The notes beneath the pieces were generated by a model. The model made no database searches, was not told the DNA's origin, and worked only from the letters and a program-made list of their open reading frames with translations. The position numbers were made by a program, and so were the translations under genes. Below, piece by piece: positions 47,378 to 59,830 of a stretch of 64,000 nt of DNA. The stretch's first letter is position 1; every line of letters begins with the position of its first letter. The DNA is from Spinacia oleracea (Eukaryota > Streptophyta > Magnoliopsida > Caryophyllales > Amaranthaceae): positions 37,107,027 through 37,171,026 of the forward strand of contig NC_079491.1 in the NCBI RefSeq assembly GCF_020520425.1, read 5' to 3'.

Positions 47378-48529
47378 GATTTGGAGGATGGTCCAATTTT
47401 GTACATGGGGAATGATTCTATGGTCAAGGCTAAAGGAATAGGCCAAGTAGAATTATTGCTAACATCTGGAAAAACTCTAACTCTTAGGGATGTAGTTTTT
47501 GTACCAGAAGTTAGGAAAAACTTAATGTCTGGAGGTGTATTAAATAAGTATGGATTTAAGATGGTTTTTGAGTCTGATAAGTTTGTATTAAGTAAGGGTG
47601 GTATTTATGTAGGACAAGGATATTATTGTAATGGGATGTTTAAATTAAGCATTAATAATAAAGTTGTGGATTCTATTTACTTGCTTGATGTTTCTTCTCT
47701 ATGGCACAATCGTTTATGTCATGTTAATTATCGCCGCTTGTATGACATGTCTAAAGTAGGATTGATTCCTCCTTTTGATTATAATATAGAGAAGTGTAAA
47801 ACATGCATGTTAAATAAAATTATAAGAAATCCTTTTCCTACCGTGCAAAGACAAACAAAATTGCTTGAATTGGTGCATAGTGACTTATGTGATTTTCATA
47901 GTTCACCTTCTTTAGGAAATAAGAAATATATTGTAACTTTTATTGATGATTATTCAAGATGGTGTTACATTTATTTGTTATCTTCTAAAGATGAAGCTCT
48001 AGATAAGTCTAAGATCTTTAAAATCGAAGTTGAATTGCAAACTAATGAAAAAGTTAAGAAACTTCGAACGGATAGGGGTGGAGAGTATTATGATCCAAGT
48101 TATTTTCAGTCTATTGGTATAATCCATGAAATTACCGCACCATATTCTCCTCAAAGTAATGGGGTTGCGGAAAGAAAGAATAGGATTCTAAAAGAAATGG
48201 TTAATTCCATGCTTTCTAATTCGGGTATTAGTGACAGTTTTTGGGGTGAAGCTATGTTGACAGCTTGTTATGTCTTGAATAGAGTTCCTAACAAAAGGAA
48301 TAAGAATACCCCATATGAACTTTGGCACAAACGAAAGCCTAATCTCAATTACCTTAGGGTATGGGGATGTAGGGCTATCGTTAAAGTGACGGAACCCAAA
48401 AGGAAAACTTTGGGTGAAAAGGGAATTGATTGCATCTTTATAGGCTATGCTGAACATAGAAAAGCCTATAGGTTTTATGTCATTGAGTCTAATGACAATG
48501 TCTCTACACACACCGTGGTAGAGTCAAGG
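47378..48529 (+). pseudogene. Copia protease end and integrase, cut off
   Basis: In phase with the preceding frame and open for 384 codons. The GAG-pre-integrase zinc site is LWHNRLCH...CKTC. Integrase core residues are in HSDLCDF, TDRGGEY and NGVAERKNRILKEM (Asp, Asp, Glu). GEAMLTACYVLNRVPNKR and the C-terminal VWGCRAIVKV...GYAEHRKAYRFYV follow. Homology ends at VVESR, exactly where the TGTAGACAC end of the next LTR begins (48530). The reverse transcriptase and the 3' LTR are not present downstream within the window. Confidence 0.92.
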
Positions 48530-50031
48530 TGTAGACACTTACTTTTGTCCCCATTCCCGAAAGGGAAGGTTCGATGATGAGAACATAAATCTCCACTTGA
48601 CAACGCATCTCCTATAAAATAACGAATCTCAATTCCCCTTTTCGTTTCACCCGAAACCTGCTATTTATGGAAACCTGCTAAAAATAGTAACTGCCGTAAT
48701 GGGTAGTTGTTAAAAGTGGCAAGTCATAAAAGATAGAAACCTGTCAGAATTAGGTGTTGCACTCCAACATAAATCCTAAATGAGATAGAAATTGCGAGAG
48801 AATCCTATTCCTAATACGATTCGAAAATAAGAGTTACGTATTGATTGAAATCCTAACGATCCTAGAGTTCGTAATGGGCCCAGACGCATTCCGTCATAAA
48901 ACTAATACGCACTAAAAGACTCGATTAAAGTCTCATACACTCCCGAATCTAAGAGTCCGAATCTGACAAAGAAACGGCCCAAACAGCAATTTCAACGCCC
49001 AGCCCTGGGCGCTGAAATTGCCTGGATCCTATTTTCAGCGCCCAGAGCTGGGCGCCTAAATTTTTGACGCCCAGCCCTGGGCGCTGAAAATACCTGATAC
49101 GTGTTTTTTCCTAATTCCCCGTGGATTAGAGTTCTACAATTCTATCTTTCCACGAACTCTTTTCTATAAATAGGGCCTTAAGTTCGATGTGAAAAGAACA
49201 ACAACACACAATTATATTTCTGAGTATTGACTCTAAACCCCTAAGCCTAAGCCTCACGCTGCAAAACTGATCACGCGTTCTGTCGCAATCGATCCATAAA
49301 TCGAACAGAACGTATCCCGTCCCATAATTTGAGATTCGTTAAATAAAAGGAGAAATAGCAAAGTCAAAGTGGTTAGTTTTCTGAGAACCGTGACGCACCT
49401 CTCAAGGGTGCGTCGTAATGTGTCCCTTTTCCATGGTTTAATTGCTTTCCTCACCCTTTTATGAACTGTTAAACTAACTAAAATCTGATTGTTCGATCAC
49501 GCTTAATAAATATGATATTTTTGGGAAATTGGATTATCATGCTAGGTCCCTTAAAACAATCTAAACCAGATAATCGCGCTCGAACTAGTACTATATGTTG
49601 CATATTATTAAAATCAACTCAGATTAGTTTAATAGTTAACGCATGTCTCTTCAATTATTTATGCTGAGCTAGTAAGGATATCCTGCCTCTGGAGTTATCG
49701 AAGAGCGAGTACTCCTCTCGGTAGTTACAGTCCCTCGAACCCTCAATCTCTACCCTGCGGGTGTACGTTGAGCGATCCCCACCACCAGGGATCACAAGGG
49801 AACCTACGGCCGTCGTGGTCAAGCATAATTTCACTCTCTTTATGTCACGATAACCGGGTTTTGTCAGTTTTTCTCATTGTCGTTAAAAACTGAATGGCGA
49901 CTCCTATATTACTAGTCAATTGGGTGTAAACTCACAGGAAATCCAATTACACTTGATCTGACAAAAAGAAGCGTCACACCCACGAGGGACGAGGTCATGC
50001 ATTAGCCTCGTGCTTTTTCGACCCCCTCACA
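48530..50031 (+). repeat. 5' LTR of Ogre/Tat-like element
   Basis: 1502 bp, TGTAGACACTTAC..CGACCCCCTCACA. It interrupts the Copia integrase-reverse transcriptase frame; the five bases before it are CAAGG. It carries paired CGCCCAGnnCTGGGCG palindromes (about 48995-49090). A PBS follows directly, so it is a 5' LTR. Confidence 0.85.
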
Positions 50032-50032
50032 G

Positions 50033-50050
50033 TGGCGAATCCACTGGGGA
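50033..50050 (+). other. Primer-binding site (tRNA-Arg type, Ogre/Tat)
   Basis: TGGCGAATCCACTGGGGA directly after the LTR. It is one or two bases from the TGGCGAC-TCnnCTGGGGA PBS I associate with Ogre/Tat elements, primed by tRNA-Arg. Confidence 0.7.
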
Positions 50051-53000
50051 TAGTGAAGGAAATACTCGTGCTTGTAGGTAATCAAAATAGCCGAAGGGTG
50101 AAACGATCCTACCCCGCGTTTATTTCCCCATCAAGTTGGGACGACCTGAAAATCAGCATATTAATGTGAACGGGCAGAACCGCATAATGAATCTTCGCTC
50201 CCTTGGTGTTTCATCTCGGGAGTTGGGACTAAGGATACCCATCGCCAACCGGGGGGTGCATACGCTTCGAATGTTGTCCACTCGGCACTTTCGCTAGTAG
50301 TACACCCGTCCCAAACCCAATCGCTCGCCCACTAGGTCCCTCTCGCCTGCATGCCCCCTTGGCTTGCACTTGCGGGTTGGCCTTCTGGGACGAAATTCGC
50401 CTGTTGAAAGCACTACCCCGACCGGGGCATGTGGTGGATCTGCGATAGAAGCGGTACCAAGCCAGGCGCAAATACTACCCATAGAAGCCTATCATAAACT
50501 AGGTGACATATTTAATTTTCAAATCCATGTTTGTAATGTAGTTATGTGTAGCGAACTATGTGACTATGTTATGATTGTGCGTACGAATAATGCTAGACAA
50601 ATAATGCTAGAAAACCAACGACCTTAAAAATTTCCCAAACATTCATGAACCAATTGGCCAAAGAGTTATACCAAAATACGTGTTCCGCAAGCCCGAACGA
50701 TCGCCGCAAAAATAAGCGACGCTCGGGATGGCCGTAACGAATCCCACAAACGCTGCACAACGCGTAAAGGACGTTATAAGGCAAGCACGCAAAATTAAAG
50801 TCGCAAAAACAAAAGTAGACGAAAACTGAAAACGAGAACCAGCCAGAGACGCATTTTCAACGCCCCTGGCTGGGCGCTAAAATTTCTCACGCCCACCGCT
50901 GGGCGCTGAAGTTGCTGCCTGGCCTGTTGGTCAGGCGCAGCAGCCTCGGTGCCCGCGTAAAAAAAAATACACGTAGCAAAAAAAAACCTTTCGTAAAAAT
51001 TGCTGCAAGGGCGTATGAAAAGGCACTCGATTCTAAAAGCGACTTGTAAAAAAATAAAATAACTCTTTGTGTCGTTGTTAGGCCTCCTATGACGACAATG
51101 TTCGGCTCCAAAACCGAACACGCTCATCGAAATAACGTTGGATGTCACATGGGCAAAGTATTCAAAAAAAATAATGTTCAAATAAAAAATAAATCCGAGT
51201 CTAGACTAGGCTATGCCAAAAGTACAATCTAAATCCTAAGTCTTAGTTGTCTTATCCATAGAATCGGTCCTAATGCTTGGTGTCGTTCTGCAAGTTAAAA
51301 GGTTAAACCATATTGAGTCTCCCTTCCTAACATTTAAATCAATGAGCACCCATATGTAATTGTCATCCCTTGCTAAGAATCCACGGCCTCAATACTCTCT
51401 CTCACCAATAAAAAGAATATATTATAGTATTTGCAAAATGGAAACAGTCGCATTCTGAAAATCATTCCTCCATAGTCGCACAACCCCCAAAGTGAACCTA
51501 AGGTATCAATACCATTGGCAAAAATTAAAGGCCTCAAGGCTTATGATCACATTGGGTCACGACTATCATAGTCCTCTCGAGCCACTCGCCCTTGAAGTAT
51601 TCCTAAGTACGGACTAAAAGATTTTCCATGAATGCAACATGACAAACCATGAAAATACCCAAATCGGCATGCCATAAGGCTACCATTGGGGTATAAGCAA
51701 TACACACTAAGAGAGAAGCCGCAGTAATGATTCTAGTCTTGCAAAAATAAAAATTCGATCTCCCCAATTAACTACCTTGCCAACATTAAGCAAAATGGCG
51801 CATGACAAATGAACACCCAAGGGTTAAAATCTAAAGTGTCAACCAACGAAAGTTATGGTCCAATTAGCCTAAATCTGAGAGTCGCTTGGTCAAGTATTAT
51901 AGGCTTACGCCACGTCATTATTTTGAGTTTAGGCCACCTCCTTGTATTCATACACAGGTTATAATCAGAAAGATTAATGAAAGTTCGAGTCTAAATCACA
52001 ACTTCAAATTAAATCCCAGAAACTGGAGTCTGAAAAGAAACAAAAAATTATTATTTTCGGTGTAATTCTTTCGTTAAATTTCAATAAGGTAAAAACAACA
52101 CTTTGAATCTACGCTATTTGCACATTTTAAGAAACGACTAAATACGCTTGCAAAGAAAGACAATTTAAAGGTCCACCCTAGGCCTATAAAGCTAAAGGTC
52201 CACCCTAGGCCTACTAAAGTTAAAGGTCCACTATAGGCCTACCAAAAGAGGCTCACTCAGTCTCGCCTCGTGACTCAAAGACCACAACCATTTACCTTTT
52301 AGCCCAAATAAAAAAAATTGAAGGATTTATGTTGGGGAGAAATCCCAAGCAAAATGAAAAAATAGAAAGAGAAAAGGGAGAGCGAAAAGAGCGAGCCATG
52401 AAATACTTAGCCCGTACCTCCCAATGTGCGAAATTTACACAAGTAAAGCAAAGGAAAAGAATTGAGTCAACCAATCCAAACCATGCCACAAAAACCACAT
52501 AAAGTTCTACGAGGTCTGTCCTTTCCAATCTTTATGTTCTTAGACGCCTTCGCTCAGGGGCCCCTGTTCAGCTCATTTAACCCATCCATGTTCTCATTGC
52601 CATAACCCAAGAAACCATTACCTCGACTCTTGTTCTTGAACTTGTTGTCAACTGCAAACCACGTACGGCCATTGACACGTGCGTCGTACCCATTATTTCC
52701 AAAGCTCAAACCTGCTCTTACACCACCATTAGCATGATGACCATATAACTTGTTTGGATACATCCTGTTGATATACCCTTGAGCCGTCCCCATGCTACTC
52801 ATTGGCCTGGATTGATGTAAACTCGTGACACTAGCTCGAGGCTGCAAATTGTGAGTCCTAGCAGATATAATCCTCATGCTTGACCAATGCCTATACAAAT
52901 TATCCTATCAAACCGTCTTGAGTCACGAATAAAAAAGGGAGACAAATGAAAAGTACATTCTGCGCTCAACGTAAGAAAAAAAAATTTAAAAAACAAAATG

Positions 53001-54308
53001 TGAATAAAACTTTGCAAAGCGCCCCTAAAAATTAGTCTAAAAAGAAAAATAAACATTTAGCGCACCAAAAAGGATCCGCCCAGAAATAATTTTCAACGCC
53101 CACAGCTGGGCGCCGAAATCTTTAACGCCCCAGCCTAGGCGCTGAATCTCTCTGCTTGCCAAATTTTGTCCAGAAGTGCTCGTCATTTTATCCGCACATA
53201 CACGGAAAAATAACGAACACTTGGAGGGGTACAATACGTATTCAGATATACGTACCACCAAAAAATACATGTACTCAAAAAAAAATATAAAACAAATTTT
53301 TGGCTTACGGCAAAGCGGCAGATTAAAATAATAATAAAAGTCACTTATTCTACCGTTTCAAATGATATGTTTCCACCTCAGAACATACTTATCGAATTCG
53401 GCATTCTAAGAAACCATTTTCTAGGCTAAGAACTACGCAAGACCTGATTCCAAATTAAATCTATTTAAGGCGGATACGTAGGCAGTCCATGATTCGGTCC
53501 AACCAATTTGCAAAAATGTTAAAGCCTATAGAAAAACAAGAATAAAAAATAGAAGTCCCTTATTGAAATTTAATTACTTGCAACCCAAGTCGAAAGAAAA
53601 AATTTAAGTCAAAGGAAGAATCCAAGTCACCAAGATGCCAAAATACTGAGTACACATCGAAAAATAATAAGGGCACGTACCCTTGCCAGAAGGAGCACTC
53701 ACACTCCTAGGCACTTAGCCAAGACTCAAAAGATCGCTTTGCCTCAATTGAATGGGGGCTAGCGCAAGCGTCCATGACCTCTAAAATACTCGACTTGACT
53801 CTCCCTAAAGCGAACTAACTCACTTAAAGACCTTCTTTCACCACTAGACATGGTCGTTCGCTTAAAGACCTTCTTTCACCCCTAGACACAGTCATGATCG
53901 CCAACAAGTAGTAAAGGCAGTAAGCTTGCAATGAAGAAGATTGTTCTACGGCATTGCCCCATCGTTCCTTCGAACTCAGGGCACCCGTTCATGGTAATTC
54001 GAATGCTTGCTAATCTCCTTTTAAAAAAAAATCAGACATTGTCAATAGAACTTGGCATTTAACCAAGGCTCACCCTACTCAGACATATGACACGGGCATC
54101 TAAAATCGAAATCTAAAAGCATCATTAATGGGAAGACATAATAGCAACTGGGGGCTAAAAAAAAGATTGAAATGAAAGAGCTAGGGAAAGAACTAAGTAT
54201 ACCTTGACCTTTTGTACAGACATACACCAAGTAAATCTAAGTCAATTTGAAAACGGTTTATATTCCCGCAATTCTGGAAAAGATGGCCCTAAAAGCCTAA
54301 AGCATATG
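50051..54308 (+). mobile_element. Ogre/Tat-like element interior, 5' leader (part 1)
   Basis: No gag or pol frame is present; the long untranslated leader typical of Tat/Ogre elements would fit. Modules with CGCCC..CTGGGCG palindromes occur at about 50855-50910 and 53085-53150. Recurring phrases such as TGGGGGCTA (53752, 54147) and a local duplication (ACCTTCTTTCACC at 53831 and 53867) suggest old tandem structure. It includes an antisense host-gene fragment (52561-52898). The sequence resumes at 61298 after a later insertion. Confidence 0.65.
52554..52898 (-). pseudogene. Captured fragment of a YTH-domain (ECT) gene
   Basis: The minus-strand open frame reads GYINRMYPNKLYG, FGNNGYDARVNGRTW, VDNKFKNKSRGNGFLGYGNE and NMDGLNELNRGP, then TGA. 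This is the region just N-terminal to the YTH domain of plant ECT proteins (m6A readers), where NGYDSR..NGR.W and NELNRGPR are conserved. No YTH domain follows. The piece is antisense to the retroelement that holds it and has stayed open for about 110 codons. I infer capture of a processed or exonic piece of a host gene; the family identification is from memory but the match is extensive. Confidence 0.75.
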
Positions 54309-55770
54309 TGACAGGCTAAATCGTACTCCTATCAAAGATAAACCTAACGTTCACCAGCTAAAAATATAGCAAGGGAAGCAGGGATCGTATCCACAGGGAA
54401 ACAGGCGTTCTTTCTACTATTAAATTATTAATCTAGACTACTGGTAACAAGAGTTTGGATTGGGTTGTGTATTAAACTAAAGCAAATAATCAAATCGGAA
54501 AATAACAATATTAAAGGAATCTAGGGCAGCAGTTCACCATAAATGCAGACCGGGATTGGACAACGAACAATGACAATCAATTAACAATCATAACTAGGAA
54601 AACATGCATCTCTCGAATCTTATGAATTCCTTAGGATAGAACAACTAGCGGGCTCTCGCTACGTACTAGAAATAATTCCTATCTAATAGCCACAGACCAA
54701 AAACATCAGATTTATACCTCTCGGCGCATAATCCAAGGTTAATCAAACTCAAATCAAAATAGTCCGGCCGAACAGAATTGACGAGCAATAATAATAAGCT
54801 ATAGAAATTATAATCAATCAATCAATAATCAAGCCCACATATAATCCCAATCATGCATTCATGGATCCCCTAAACCCTAGAAATTAAACTACTCACTCAT
54901 GATAATAAATAACAAAGCAATTAGCATAATGGAAAACATGATTAAAGCAACAAAATAAATTAAGGTAGGAAATAATACCGACTTGAAGAACAATGGAATA
55001 ATAAAGCTTGAATCTTTGATTAAAATTAAAACTAAATGTTTGGAGAAAATAGAGAGAACTAAAATAGACTAAGTAATTAGAAAACTAGAAAAAAAGATGT
55101 CACTAAAAATATAAGGGGCTAGTATTTATAGTTTGCCCAAAATAGAGCCCAAAATCGGAAATAAAATCTCGCGAAATACGCTGGAGGTTGGCGTGGCCCG
55201 ATCGGGCGATGTGCTCGATAGTCGGCCCGATCGGGCGAAATTCCGCCCGATCGGGCGGTTGCAAAATGCCCAGAACAGCGCCCAGAATGACCGCCCGATC
55301 CGGATTAGGCGAAGCCCGCCCGATCGGGCGCGTGTTGAAACTGCACGATCCTCTATCTTAAAAACACCATATCTCCTTCGTTATAAGTTGGAATTAGGCG
55401 AGTGACCACTCGTTGGAAAGCTCTTGAAGTCTAGACTCCAACCCAATTTGAATCGCTGCATTTGGAGTTGTATAACTCGAGTTATGATCAAAAGAGTGGA
55501 CGACATTCAGTTTTCTACTTCTTTCACTATTCGCTTTGCATGCAAATTCTTCCAACTCAATGTTTGCGCTCTCGAAAGTATATAATCTCTTGTATTGATT
55601 CAAATGAGTAGGAAATGCACAAAAATATGCTAATTCCTACAATGATGAACCTGAAACTACAAACACACTACAAGGAGCACATTAGTACTAAAATCGCTCC
55701 GAAGAGCTCATTTGAGATCAAAAAGTACTAAGGGACGGGGGTAAAAACTCTATATAAAACGCATATATCA
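54309..55770 (-). repeat. 3' LTR of gag-only element
   Basis: 1462 bp, TGACAGGCTAAATCG..CATATATCA on the plus strand. GCCCGATCGGGC-type palindromes cluster at 55195-55335. Short open frames inside it are repeated identically in the other LTR and are not genes. Confidence 0.95.
55195..55335. repeat. GCCCGATCGGGC palindrome cluster in LTR
   Basis: Five copies or near-copies of the 12-bp perfect palindrome GCCCGATCGGGC within 140 bp; the same cluster is at 60717-60857 in the other LTR. It lies in an otherwise AT-rich LTR. Confidence 0.9.
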
Positions 55771-55790
55771 AACTCCCCCAAGCTAGATCC
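55771..55790 (-). other. Polypurine tract of gag-only element
   Basis: On the minus strand CTAGCTTGGGGGAGTT directly precedes the LTR start TGATATATG. Similar TAGCTTGGGGG words recur at about 56693-56711 and 57283-57296. Confidence 0.75.
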
Positions 55791-57360
55791 TTGCTTGTCC
55801 CTAAGCAAGGAAATCAACGATGAATACAAGATCAACTTCACCCCTAACATATTTCAAAACGAAAGACATAATTCACGGCAAAATCTAACGAGCATGCATC
55901 AATGTCAACCAATCAAATCCACCAACCACAAATCCTCCCTAACAATCGTCACGCAAAGCGAACCACAAATGCACAATGGAATTCAAGACTAGTGCTCACA
56001 CACTCGTCACTCATTTATGTGGCGGATAAAAGATGTACCCGTTCGCTCTCCTCCCAACATATAAGTGTACAATGCCCTCCCAAAACTCACAACACTCGTG
56101 TGTCTAGAAAAACATACACTCAACCTAATAGTCGACTCGGAATATGTCATGTCATAACTTGCATTGATAAACAACTACTTTCACATTAATATGACTCTAT
56201 GCACAAAGGTCGGAAGGTCTTCAAAGCTTGTAATGATAGGCTTAGGTAAGGGTGCGGTAAATTTGGGTATAATGTGAGCTTTAAAGCCTTGGCTTTGGGG
56301 AGCATAAATCCTAAAAACAACCGTGATCAATCAACATAATGACCATAATCTCCCACTCAACACATGACAAAACAACAAATAGCCAACACCATACTTTCTT
56401 GTATTTTTTTCACAATTGTAACCAATCACTCATAAGGATATGAATTTGCAGAACTTGATTGAAACAACACTTTGAACTTTTTTATGAGAGTAATAGATTT
56501 TTCTCTTTCTTTTCCTTTTCAATCTCTCTTTTTTTCTTTCTTTTTAGAAACCTTCACATTTGTTTTGTTCTTTCATCTCTTTTCATTTTCAACTCATTTT
56601 CAACAACAAACATGATAAGACGAACTCCTTTTTCAATACCTACTTTGTGCTCAAAATGTAGCACATTACAACTCCCTCACCTCACTATTATTAGCTCCCC
56701 CAAGCTAGGCTTGGGACTAGTAACCAATGGGATTTTTCATGGGCTTGTAATATGGCTAGTCACCGAATAAAAGGGCACAAGCAACAACATGGGTAGAAAA
56801 GGAGGGGACAAATGTATCTAATTTCATCTGAAGGCTACCTAAATAGAAAAATGCCTTCGTCCTCCACAATGTGCATGTATATGAGTCATAAAACACTACT
56901 AATAGTTGCAAATCAATACTCAAAATCAATGACACACCAGGAAGCTATCACACATCCTAACCAAATCAACTAGTCAAGCACCAAGTCCACAAATAGTTAG
57001 TCGGAGTTGACTCATGTTAAGGCATCAAAGCAATCGAATATCAAATCATGGCTAACACATCTACATTGCCCATCATCAAATACCAAGAATCAAAACAATT
57101 TTCGTTCAAGGGGCACAGGGAAGCATGATATTGTATTCATCGGAACGTATTTTTGTATTTTTTTTTTTCAAAGCAATAAACTACTCTAGAAAACATTAAA
57201 CACACCAAAATAAACACACAAAAATAAGTAAATGCAAAAATAAAAGGAAAAACATACATAATATGTACAAGTGAGTGAAACACCCCCCAAGCTAAATCAG
57301 ACAATGTCCTCATTGGCTCAAGGGGTATCATGAGGAAAGTGAGCAAACCGTGGCTTATTT
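55791..57360. other. Non-coding 3' interior of gag-only element
   Basis: No protein domain on either strand. It contains two further TAGCTTGGGGG-like purine tracts on the minus strand and a T/C-rich tract (56478-56600). The region may be what is left of the pol part. Confidence 0.55.
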
Positions 57361-57371
57361 GTCGCTGATTC

Positions 57372-57750
57372 GCAAATCGCCCTATCGGGCAGCAGATCGC
57401 CCGATCGGGCAGCATTTCGCCCGATCGGGCAGCAGATCGCCCGATCGGGCGAATTTCGAACCTTTCCGTTGAATCTGTGCGCGCCCGATCGGGCGCACCT
57501 CGCCCGATCCGGATCGGGCGAAATGCAATGCCTTTTTTTATTGACTTTTCTCAGCCCAGAATCCTTCCTTGACCTTCCTACGACGTCATCATCAACCACC
57601 CGATCGGGCGGAATTTCGCCCGATCGGGCATTTCACTCGCCTTTTGTGTGGATCGGGCAACCGTCGCCCGTTCGGGCGATTTTCCAACATTTTCCTTGAA
57701 TCGACACGCGCCCGATCGGGCGCTCCTCGCCCGATCCGGATCGGGCAAAA
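57372..57750. repeat. GCCCGATCGGGC palindrome array in the interior
   Basis: At least ten copies or one-base variants of GCCCGATCGGGC in under 400 bp, arranged partly as two similar halves. CGCCCGATCCGGATCGGGC occurs at about 57503 and again at about 57729. It is non-coding; the open frames across it are GC artefacts. Confidence 0.9.
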
Positions 57751-58210
57751 CGCAGACTACTCCGTTTCAGCTTGAATTCAACTTTTTCGAACTTGGAGCC
57801 TTAGACCTGCACAACATTAAACGTCCAAACCGTAAAATACCCTCTTCTCACCTCTCTAACACCAAAAACTACAATGAAACACACACTTGCTCAAAAATTA
57901 TACTAAAACACACAAACAAAAGCGAAAAATACACTACGAAAAGCAATAAATGGATAGTGAAATACTCATCCCCTATTAGATTGATGCAATGTCCCCATTT
58001 CACAATCTTAGTTTATGTACAGACAACGAAAGGAAGGGGATGAGAGCCACGACAACTCATCGAATGGGGGCACCAAAGATGGTGCCATCTGGTGTCGAAT
58101 CAATTGCCTTGGATGAGCTATGTGGCGCGGGAAGTGACAGACCACGACCCCGATTATGAATACGGTGCCCACCGTTCACCGAGCTTTCGGCCTTTCGGGT
58201 CTCAGCATCA

Positions 58211-59644
58211 TCAAATCGTGCCTCCCGCAAAGAGATTGGTTAGTAAATAACCAACGAACGAGCGCAGAAGCTTGTCATGCGCACTCGCACAACTTTCGTG
58301 CAACAAGACATGCACGATAATCAACAACAACATTTGCATAAAGTCCGAATGAACTCTATGCCAGTAAGGAATAGGATGCCTAAAGGAAGAAGAACAAAAA
58401 GAAAAAATAACAATAAAAGAAGAATAAGAAAAGGAAGGAAAAGAGAAAGTAGGCATACTCTCCTTATGGAAGTTGTTTTTACGGACTATTGATTCTTCAA
58501 CCTCAATGATCAATGAAATAGCTCTCTCTGTGTTTTGGAATTCATGGTGGATAGGCTCTTCACCATATAGAGCTCTCTGCAAAGCATCCACCTCTTCTTT
58601 GTAAGTATAGTAAGTACCTGCGAAAGATTCACAAAGAGGAACATACTCTATTGGGTCATTGGGCTTTTGATTTTCATGGGGAGGAGGAAGATCCTCAAGT
58701 AAAGGTTTTATGGGGAAAGAGAAGGGGAGTGAGACGGTGTAAACGGGGCTAAGAATAACCCTTCTTGGACTTGGAATATGAGGGGTAGGGGTTGACACAA
58801 CAACAAGGGTTTTATCAACTTCAACTTCCTCATGGACTTGCTCTATGACATATGGCTTTTCAGTTTCAACAAATCCTTCATCCATTGATCCAACAGTCAA
58901 ATCATCATCCTCCCACTCATCCTCAGTCTCTGTTATAAGCTCCTCCCACTCTTGGTTGCCTATGGGTTCACTCAGTTGATCCCCATCCCCAACACAACTC
59001 GAATCATTATTTTCAATAATTTCTTGAACTTTTCTAAATCTCTCAAGAGTAGCCTTACTAGCTTTAATAATCTCATTAGTAGCCTCTTGAGATCTAGTAC
59101 ACTGAATCTCAATCTCAGAGTTTAATCTTCTTATTTCCTCTAAGAAGCTATCTCTGCTTTCTGATTCGGGTTGAACAGGATTGAGCAAGGGTTCACAATA
59201 ATACACGGGAGAAGCAACAGTGGAATCATGAGGCAAAACATTGATATCCATGCAAGGGTTAGATAAGTCGTTAGAATATACATGATTATCATAAACATTA
59301 GAATGCACCTCATTATAACAAGCATTCAAGGGAGAGGGGGTAGAAACATGTAGATTATGCTCATAATTTGGATTAGCACATGTAACATGAATCGCCATTT
59401 CACGCTCATACAAATCCCTTGCAAACCACATATAGTAATCCCACATATCATCCAAAGACAAGGCTCGAAAATCACCATTAAATCTACTTTCTATCACATT
59501 CCTTGTATACTCATTTAAACCACCATAAGCAAAACCACAAGAATCCCAAAGATTAAAATTGTGGTAACCAATAAAATCATTTAGCCTATCGAAATACACC
59601 CAAAAAGGCTCATTTAAGAATTGAGGGAAAGAATAATAATCCAT
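58211..59644 (-). CDS. Gag-like protein of non-autonomous Athila-like element
   Basis: 477 codons, intact, ATG at 59644. Residues 1-90 (FPQFLNEPFWVYFDRLNDFI, YGGLNEYTRNVIESRFNGDF, ALSLDDMWDYYMWFARDLYE) resemble the retrotransposon gag fold of Athila-type elements. A Glu-rich coiled-coil region (about 165-215, EEIRRLNSEIE...ATLERFRKVQEII), an acidic stretch (about 235-260) and a Pro-rich part (about 285-330) follow. The C-terminus is hydrophobic with a Ser/Phe-rich stretch (about 400-425) and LLLIIVHVLLHE. No zinc knuckle is visible, which is unusual for gag. It would form particles or select the element RNA, with enzymes supplied by another element. Confidence 0.8.
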   Translation of the reverse strand: MDYYSFPQFLNEPFWVYFDRLNDFIGYHNFNLWDSCGFAYGGLNEYTRNVIESRFNGDFRALSLDDMWDYYMWFARDLYEREMAIHVTCANPNYEHNLHVSTPSPLNACYNEVHSNVYDNHVYSNDLSNPCMDINVLPHDSTVASPVYYCEPLLNPVQPESESRDSFLEEIRRLNSEIEIQCTRSQEATNEIIKASKATLERFRKVQEIIENNDSSCVGDGDQLSEPIGNQEWEELITETEDEWEDDDLTVGSMDEGFVETEKPYVIEQVHEEVEVDKTLVVVSTPTPHIPSPRRVILSPVYTVSLPFSFPIKPLLEDLPPPHENQKPNDPIEYVPLCESFAGTYYTYKEEVDALQRALYGEEPIHHEFQNTERAISLIIEVEESIVRKNNFHKESMPTFSFPSFSYSSFIVIFSFCSSSFRHPIPYWHRVHSDFMQMLLLIIVHVLLHESCASAHDKLLRSFVGYLLTNLFAGGTI

Positions 59645-59807
59645 TTTTTTCAGGGGAAAAAAAATTTAAAAAATTAAAAATAAAAAATAATAAAATAAAG
59701 AAAATAAAGAAAATAAAATATATACATGGTCTCAAAGAACAGGAAGTTCTATGAGACTCAAGAAAATAATCTAGATCATAAAATTAGTAGCAGAAAATTA
59801 AACCGTT

Positions 59808-59825
59808 TCCCCGGCAACGGCGCCA
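59808..59825 (-). other. Primer-binding site (tRNA-Asp type)
   Basis: On the minus strand TGGCGCCGTTGCCGGGGA, five bases inside the 5' LTR. It matches the tRNA-Asp PBS characteristic of Athila elements exactly as I recall it. Confidence 0.9.
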
Positions 59826-59830
59826 AAATT

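Noticed and set aside
55133..55405. Protein of about 90 codons in the gag-only element LTR (also 60655-60927)
   Set aside because: Exists identically in both LTRs and is driven by the palindrome cluster; no domain.
57372..57750. CRISPR-like array because of regularly repeated palindromes
   Set aside because: The repeats are 12-bp palindromes at irregular spacing, in a plant retrotransposon, with no cas genes; not a CRISPR.
58277..58492. Plus-strand basic 71-codon frame inside the gag-like gene
   Set aside because: Antisense shadow of the gag-like ORF C-terminus.
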